Shown one piece after another: positions 58,669 through 64,000 of a stretch of DNA of 64,000 nt; position 1 is the stretch's first letter, and every line of letters starts with the position of its first letter. The position numbers were made by a program, and so were the translations under genes. Origin of the DNA: Protonemura montana (lineage: Eukaryota; Arthropoda; Insecta; Plecoptera; Nemouridae). The notes beneath the pieces are model-generated. The model worked only from the letters and a program-made list of their open reading frames with translations, did no database searches and was not told the DNA's origin. The stretch covers positions 558,001-622,000 of the forward strand of contig CANOQG010000001.1 of NCBI GenBank assembly GCA_947568835.1, read 5' to 3'.

Positions 58669-61137
58669 CTAGCTACCCAGACTCTCCAGACACTCTGCCT
58701 CGCTAGCCAGGCGCTCCAGACACTCTGCCACGCTAGCCAGACGCTCCAGACACTCTGATTCGCTACCCAGACGTTCAAGACACTTTGCCTCGCTCCCCAG
58801 ACGCTCCAGACACTCTGCCTCGTTAGCCAGGCGCTTCAGAAGCTCTGCCTCGCTAGCCAGGCGCTCCAGACACTCTGCCATTCTAGCCAGACGCTCCAGA
58901 CTATCTGCTACGCTAGCCAGAGGCTCCAGACACTCTGCCACGCTAAATAGACGCTCCAGACACTCTGCCTTGCTACCCAGAATCTCCAGACACTCTGCCT
59001 CGCTAGCCAGGCGCTCCAGACACTCTGCCTCGCTACCCAGACGCTTTAGACTATCTGCCACGCTAGCCAGTGGCTCCAGACACTCTGCCACGCTAGCTAG
59101 ACGTTCCAGGCACTCTGCCTCGCTACTTAGACGCTCCAGAAACTCTGCCTCACTAGCCAGGCACTCCAGACACTCTGGCTCGCTACCCAGACGATCCAGA
59201 CACTCTGCCATGCTAGCCAGAGATTTCAGACACTTCTCTACGCTAGCCAGACGCTCCAGACACTCTGCCACGCTAGCCAGAGGCTGAAGACACTCTGCAA
59301 TGCTAGCCAGACGCTCCAGACACTCTGCCACGCTAGCTAGACGCTCCAGACACTCTGATTCGCTACTTAGACGCTCCAGACACCTTGCCTCGCTACCCAG
59401 ACGCTCCAGACACTCTGCCTCGCTACCTAGACGCTTCAGACTATCTGCCACGCTAATCAGTGGCTCCAGACACTCTGCCACGCTAGCTAGACGCTCCAGG
59501 CACTCTGTCTCGCTACTTAGACGCTCCAGACACTGTGCCTCGCTAGCCAGGCACTCCAGACACTCTGATTCGCTACCCAGACGTTCCAGACACTTTGCCT
59601 CGCTACCCAGACGCTCCAGACTATCTGCAACGCTAGCCAGTGGCTCCAGCCACTCTGCCACGCTAGCTAGACGCTCCAGGCACTCTGCCTCGCTACTCAG
59701 ACGCTCCAGACACTCTGCAATGCTAGCCAGACGCTCCAGACACTCTGCCACGCTAGCTAGACGCTCCAGACACTCTGATTCGCTACTTAGACGCTCCAGA
59801 CACCTTGCCTCGCTACCCAGACACACCAGACACTCTGCCTCGCTAGCTAAACGCTCCAGACACTCTGCCTTGCTACCCAGACCCTCCAGACACTCTGTCT
59901 CGCTAGCCATGCGCTCAAGAATTTCTGCCTCGCTACCCAGACGCTCCAGACTATCTGCCACGCTAGCCAGTGGCTCCAGACTATCTGCCACGCTAGCCAG
60001 AGGCTCCAGACACTCTGCCACGCTTGTTAGACAATCCAGACTTTCTGCCTTGCTAGCCAGGCGCTCCAGACACTCTGCCTCGCTAGCCAGACGCTCCAGA
60101 CACTCTGCCTCGTTAGCCAGGCGCTTCAGAAGCTCTGTCTCGCTAGCCAGGCGCTCCAGACACTCTGCCATTCTAGCCAGACGCTCCAGACTATCTGCTA
60201 CGCTAGCCAGAGGCTCCAGACACTCTGCCACGCTAAATAGACGCTCCAGACACTCTGCCTTGCTACCCAGAATCTCCAGACACTCTGCCTCGCTAGACAG
60301 GCGCTCCAGACACTCTGCCTCGCTACCCAGACGCTTTAGACTATCTGCCACGCTAGCCAGTGGCTCAAGACACTCTGCCACGCTAGCTAGACGCTCCAGG
60401 CACTCTGCCTCGCTACTTAGACGCTCCAGAAACTCTGCCTCACTAGCCAGGCACTCCAGACACTCTGGCTCGCTACTTAGACGATCCAGACACTCTGCCT
60501 CCCTAGCCAGCCGCTCCAGACACTCTGCCATGCCAGCCAGAGATTTCAGACACTCTGCTACGCTAGCTAGACGCTCCAGACACTCTGCCACGCTAGCTAG
60601 ACGCTCCAGACACTCTGCCTTGCTACTTAGACCCTCCAGACACTCTGCCTCGCTAGCCAGGCGCTCCAGACACTCTGCCTCGCTACCCAGACGCTCCAGA
60701 CTATTTGCCACGCTAGCCAGAGGCTCCAGACACTCTGCCACGCTAGCTAGACGCTCCAGACACTCTGCCTCGCTAGCCAGGCACTCCAGACACTCTGATT
60801 CGCTACCCAGACGTTCCAGACACTTTGCCTCGCTACCCAGACGCTCCAGACTATCTGCAACGCTAGCCAGAGGCTCCAGACACTCTGCCACGCTAGCTAG
60901 ACGCTCCAGACACTCTGCCTTGCTACCCAGAATCTCCAGACACTCTGCCACGCTAGCCAGTGGCTCCAGCCACTCTGCCACGCTAGCTAGACGCTCCAGG
61001 CACTCTGCCTCGCTATTTAGACGCTCCAGACACTCTGCCTCGCTAGCCAGCCGCTCCAGACACTCTACCACGCAAGCTAGACGCTCCAGGCACTCTGCAT
61101 CGCTAGCCAGGCGTTCCAGACACTCTGGCTCGCTCCC
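58669..61137 (-). pseudogene. Decapeptide-repeat fragment, about 800 codons, downstream of a frameshift
   Basis: Open from the single-base loss near 61,137 to the recurrent TAG at 58,669-58,671; first start GTG 61,069-61,071. Its first part matches the 55,940-57,118 piece and the rest resembles the longer modules. Private variants include A-G-M-A-E-C (tgccagccag at 60,531), A-S-V-E-K-C (cacttctctacg at 59,231) and L-S-S-E (gctagacagg at 60,292). Only the start is doubtful; the frame itself has no internal stop. Confidence 0.3.
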
Positions 61138-62570
61138 ATACGCTCCAGACTTCCTGCCACGCTAGCCAGTGGCTCCAGACTATCTGCCACGCTAGCCAGA
61201 GGCTGCAGACACTCTGCAATGCTAGCCAGACGCTCCAGACACTCTGCCACGCTAGCCAGAGGCTGAAGACACTCTGCAATGCTAGCCAGGCGCTCCAGAC
61301 ACTCTGCCTCGCTAGCCAGCCGCTCCAGACACTCTGCCTCGCTAGCCAGGCGCTCCAGACACTCTGCCACGCTAGCCAGACGCTCCAGACACTCTGATTC
61401 GCTACCCAGACGTTCAAGACACTTTGCCTCGCTCCCCAGACGCTCCAGACACTCTGCCTCGTTAGCCAGGCGCTTCAGAAGCTCTGCCTCGCTAGCCAGG
61501 CGCTCCAGACACTCTGCCACGGTAGCCAGAGGCTGAAAACACTCAGCAATGCTAGCCAGACGCTCCAGACACTCTGCCACGCTAGCTAGACGCTCCAGAC
61601 ACTCTGATTCGCTACTTAGACGCTCCAGACACCTTGCCTCGCTACCCAGACACACCAGACACTCTGCCTCGCTAGCTAAACGCTCCAGACACTCTGCCTT
61701 GCTACCCAGACCCTCCAGACACTCTGTCTCGCTAGCCATGCGCTCCAGAATTTCTGCCTTGCTAACCAACCGCTCCAGACTATCTGCCACGCTAGCCAGT
61801 GGCTCCAGACTATCTGCCACGCTAGCCAGAGGCTCCAGACACTCTGCCACGCTTGTTAGACAATCCAGACTTTCTGCCTCGCTAGCCAGGCGCTCCAGAC
61901 ACTCTGCCTCGCAAGCCAGCCGCTCCAGACACTCTGCCACGCTAGCCAGACGCTCCAGACACTCTGATTCGCTACCCAGACGTTCAAGACACTTTGCCTC
62001 GCTCCCCAGACGCTCCAGACACTCTGCCTCGTTAGCCAGGCGCTTCAGAAGCTCTGCCTCGCTAGCCAGGCGCTCCAGACACTCTGCCATTCTAGCCAGA
62101 CGCTCCAGACTATCTTCTACGCTAGCCAGAGGCTCCAGACACTCTGCCACGCTAAATAGACGCTCCAGACACTCTGCCTTGCTACCCAGAATCTCCAGAC
62201 ACTCTGCCTCGCTAGCCAGGCGCTCCAGACACTCTGCCTCGCTACCCAGACGCTTTAGACTATCTGCCACGCTAGCCAGTGGCTCCAGACACTCTGCCAC
62301 GCTAGCTAGACGCTCCAGGCACTCTGCCTCGCTACTTAGACGCTCCAGAAACTCTGCCTCACTAGCCAGGCACTCCAGACACTCTGGCTCGCTACCCAGA
62401 CGATCCAGACACTCTGCCTCCCTAGCCAGCCGCTCCAGACACTCTGCCATGCTAGCCAGTGATTTCAGACACTCTGCTACGCTAGCCAGGCTTTCCAGAC
62501 ACTCTGCCTCGCTACCCAGACGCTCCAGTCTATTTGCCACGCTAGCCAGTGGCTCCAGACTATCTGCCAC
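61077..62570 (-). pseudogene. Decapeptide-repeat module, 497 codons, no ATG and a frameshifted tail (copy 3)
   Basis: Copy of 57,058-58,551 at an offset of 4,019 bp with the same upstream TAG (62,643-62,645), GTG start and slip near 61,137. The one clear residue difference is A-N-R-L-E-R against A-N-S-L-E-R (gctccagtct at 62,523). Two inherited lesions in a row show that duplication continues without repair of the frame. Confidence 0.35.
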
Positions 62571-62687
62571 GCTAGCCAGAGGCTGAAGACACTCTGCAAT
62601 GCTAGCCAGGCGCTCCAGACACTCTGCCTCGCTAGCCAGCCGCTACAGACACTCTGCCATGCTAGCCAGACGCTTCAGACACTCTGG

Positions 62688-64000
62688 CTAGCTACCCAGA
62701 CTCTCCAGACACTCTGCCTCGCTAGCCAGGCGCTCCAGACACTCTGCCACGCTAGCCAGACGCTCCAGACACTCTGATTCGCTACCCAGACGTTCAAGAC
62801 ACTTTGCCTCGCTCCCCAGACGCTCCAGACACTCTGCCTCGTTAGCCAGGCGCTTCAGAAGCTCTGCCTCGCTAGCCAGGCGCTCCAGACACTCTGCCAT
62901 TCTAGCCAGACGCTCCAGACTATCTGCTACGCTAGCCAGAGGCTCCAGACACTCTGCCACGCTAAATAGACGCTCCAGACACTCTGCCTTGCTACCCAGA
63001 ATCTCCAGACACTCTGCCTCGCTAGCCAGGCGCTCCAGACACTCTGCCTCGCTACCCAGACGCTTTAGACTATCTGCCACGCTAGCCAGTGGCTCCAGAC
63101 ACTCTGCCACGCTAGCTAGACGTTCCAGGCACTCTGCCTCGCTACTTAGACGCTCCAGAAACTCTGCCTCACTAGCCAGGCACTCCAGACACTCTGGCTC
63201 GCTACCCAGACGATCCAGACACTCTGCCATGCTAGCCAGAGATTTCAGACACTCTGCTACGCTAGCCAGACGCTCCAGACACTCTGCCACGCTAGCCAGA
63301 GGCTGAAGACACTCTGCAATGCTAGCCAGACGCTCCAGACACTCTGCCACGCTAGCTAGACGCTCCAGACACTCTGATTCGCTACTTAGACGCTCCAGAC
63401 ACCTTGCCTCGCTACCCAGACGCTCCAGACACTCTGCCTCGCTACCTAGACGCTTCAGACTATCTGCCACGCTAATCAGTGGCTCCAGACACTCTGCCAC
63501 GCTAGCTAGACGCTCCAGGCACTCTGTCTCGCTACTTAGACGCTCCAGACACTGTGCCTCGCTAGCCAGGCACTCCAGACACTCTGATTCGCTACCCAGA
63601 CGTTCCAGACACTTTGCCTCGCTACCCAGACGCTCCAGACTATCTGCAACGCTAGCCAGTGGCTCCAGCCACTCTGCCACGCTAAATAGACGCTCCAGAC
63701 ACTCTGCCTTGCTACCCAGAATCTCCAGACACTCTGCCTCGCTAGACAGGCGCTCCAGACACTCTGCCTCGCTACCCAGACGCTTTAGACTATCTGCCAC
63801 GCTAGCCAGTGGCTCAAGACACTCTGCCACGCTAGCTAGACGCTCCAGGCACTCTGCCTCGCTACTTAGACGCTCCAGAAACTCTGCCTCACTAGCCAGG
63901 CACTCCAGACACTCTGGCTCGCTACTTAGACGATCCAGACACTCTGCCTCCCTAGCCAGCCGCTCCAGACACTCTGCCATGCTAGCCAGAGATTTCAGAC
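62688..64000 (-). CDS. Decapeptide-repeat frame, open to the right edge
   Basis: Ends at TAG 62,688-62,690 with L-E-S-L-G-S. Reading upstream, the frame is open through an ATG at 63,978-63,980 to the window edge, so the real start may be outside. It has a junction at about 63,681, where 570 bp (19 units) present in the sister block at 59,662-60,231 are missing; the loss is in frame. Function unknown. Confidence 0.28.
   Translation of the reverse strand, partial: LKSLASMAECLERLAREAECLDRLSSEPECLECLASEAEFLERLSSEAECLERLASVAECLEPLASVADSLKRLGSEAECLERLSSEAECLEILGSKAECLERLFSVAEWLEPLASVADSLERLGSEAKCLERLGSESECLECLASEAQCLERLSSETECLERLASVAECLEPLISVADSLKRLGSEAECLERLGSEARCLERLSSESECLERLASVAECLERLASIAECLQPLASVAECLERLASVAECLKSLASMAECLDRLGSEPECLECLASEAEFLERLSSEAECLERLASVAECLEPLASVADSLKRLGSEAECLERLASEAECLEILGSKAECLERLFSVAECLEPLASVADSLERLARMAECLERLASEAELLKRLANEAECLERLGSEAKCLERLGSESECLERLASVAECLERLASEAECLESLGS

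Larger units (their letters stand above)
56580..63750. repeat. Duplication at 4,019-bp offset (134 units minus 1 bp) with a 570-bp deletion in the second copy
   Basis: About 56,580-59,660 recurs at about 60,600-63,680, including the single-base loss (57,118 / 61,137), the ttgctaaccaaccgctcc unit (57,739 / 61,758) and the ccgctacaga unit (58,621 / 62,640). At about 63,681 the second copy skips to sequence matching about 60,232 onward. The rare gctagacagg unit ends at 60,301 and 63,750, an offset of 3,449, so 570 bp (19 units) are missing. Confidence 0.9.
1..64000. repeat. 30-bp tandem repeat array (minisatellite/satellite) filling the whole window
   Basis: Every line resolves into 30-bp units, about 2,130 in total. 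The consensus on the + strand begins cagacgctccagacactctg, continues with cctcgctagc or ccacgctagc, and is followed by the next unit without a spacer. Units differ by one to several substitutions. The period is kept to the base except for four single-base losses, near 16,551, 45,779, 57,118 and 61,137. Nothing unique interrupts the array and neither edge of it lies in the window. The unit is open in four of six frames (minus A-E-C-L-E-R-L-A-S-E; minus Q-S-V-W-S-V-W-L-A-R; plus R-R-S-R-H-S-A-S-L-A; plus Q-T-L-Q-T-L-C-L-A-S). In the other two frames the CTAG core gives a stop in most units. Confidence 0.99.

Noticed and set aside
1..64000. CRISPR array
   Set aside because: Units abut with no unique spacers, vary internally, and there are no cas genes or leader.
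1..64000. Pentapeptide-repeat, leucine-rich or TPR/HEAT-type protein
   Set aside because: The repeat A-E-C-L-E-R-L-A-S-E does not fit the pentapeptide A-(D/N)-L-x-x pattern, is too short for LRR, TPR or HEAT, and has no diagnostic Asn, Gly or Pro positions of those families.
1..64000. Promoters, terminators, origins or tRNA/rRNA genes
   Set aside because: No departure from the 30-bp unit is long enough to hold any of these, and no such motif is visible apart from the repeat itself.

Overview
The whole 64 kb is one uninterrupted tandem array of a degenerate 30-bp unit, about 2,130 copies, and it runs off both ends of the window. The commonest unit begins cagacgctccagacactctg on the + strand and ends gctagc (an NheI palindrome). 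I see no unique-sequence gene, tRNA, rRNA, transposase, CRISPR array or recognisable promoter. Every stretch that is not listed as a reading frame is still the same array.

Because 30 is a multiple of 3, the unit is open in four of six frames, so long ORFs on both strands are expected and prove nothing alone. The best candidate for a real (or once real) coding frame is on the minus strand. It reads as a decapeptide repeat, A-E-C-L-E-R-L-A-S-(E/V), acidic and probably helical. Many variants between units fall at its third codon positions and are silent: all four Val codons, three Arg CGN codons and both Leu codon boxes occur. This frame is open for 13.2 kb at the left end, about 4,390 codons from its first ATG to the window edge.

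Layout, by coordinate. 1-13,191: array without in-frame stops, built from nested 2,280-bp and 2,970-bp tandem duplications and a copy offset by 7,230 bp. 13,192-16,440: first modules ended by a recurrent TAG. 16,441-16,560: a damaged junction with a TAA, a TAG and a 1-bp deletion. 16,551-45,779: modules ended by TAG, including three near-identical 3,090-bp higher-order repeats at 21,441-30,710. 36.4-57.6 kb: a large duplication with an offset of 11,339 bp, whose copies carry the same 1-bp deletion (near 45,779 and 57,118). 57-64 kb: a further copy at an offset of 4,019 bp, with the deletion a third time (near 61,137) and a 570-bp internal deletion.

The minus frame therefore changes phase four times, by -1 each time. 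It is interrupted by 20 copies of one TAG in the same context, four other TAG, one TAA and no TGA that I could find. The picture fits a giant repeat-protein gene, or the remains of one, expanded and homogenised like a satellite with higher-order structure. A non-coding satellite with accidental ORFs remains possible. The organism cannot be named. The abundance of CTAG (rare in many bacterial genomes), CpG-to-TpG/CpA type variants and satellite-like organisation lean towards a eukaryote, but this is inference.
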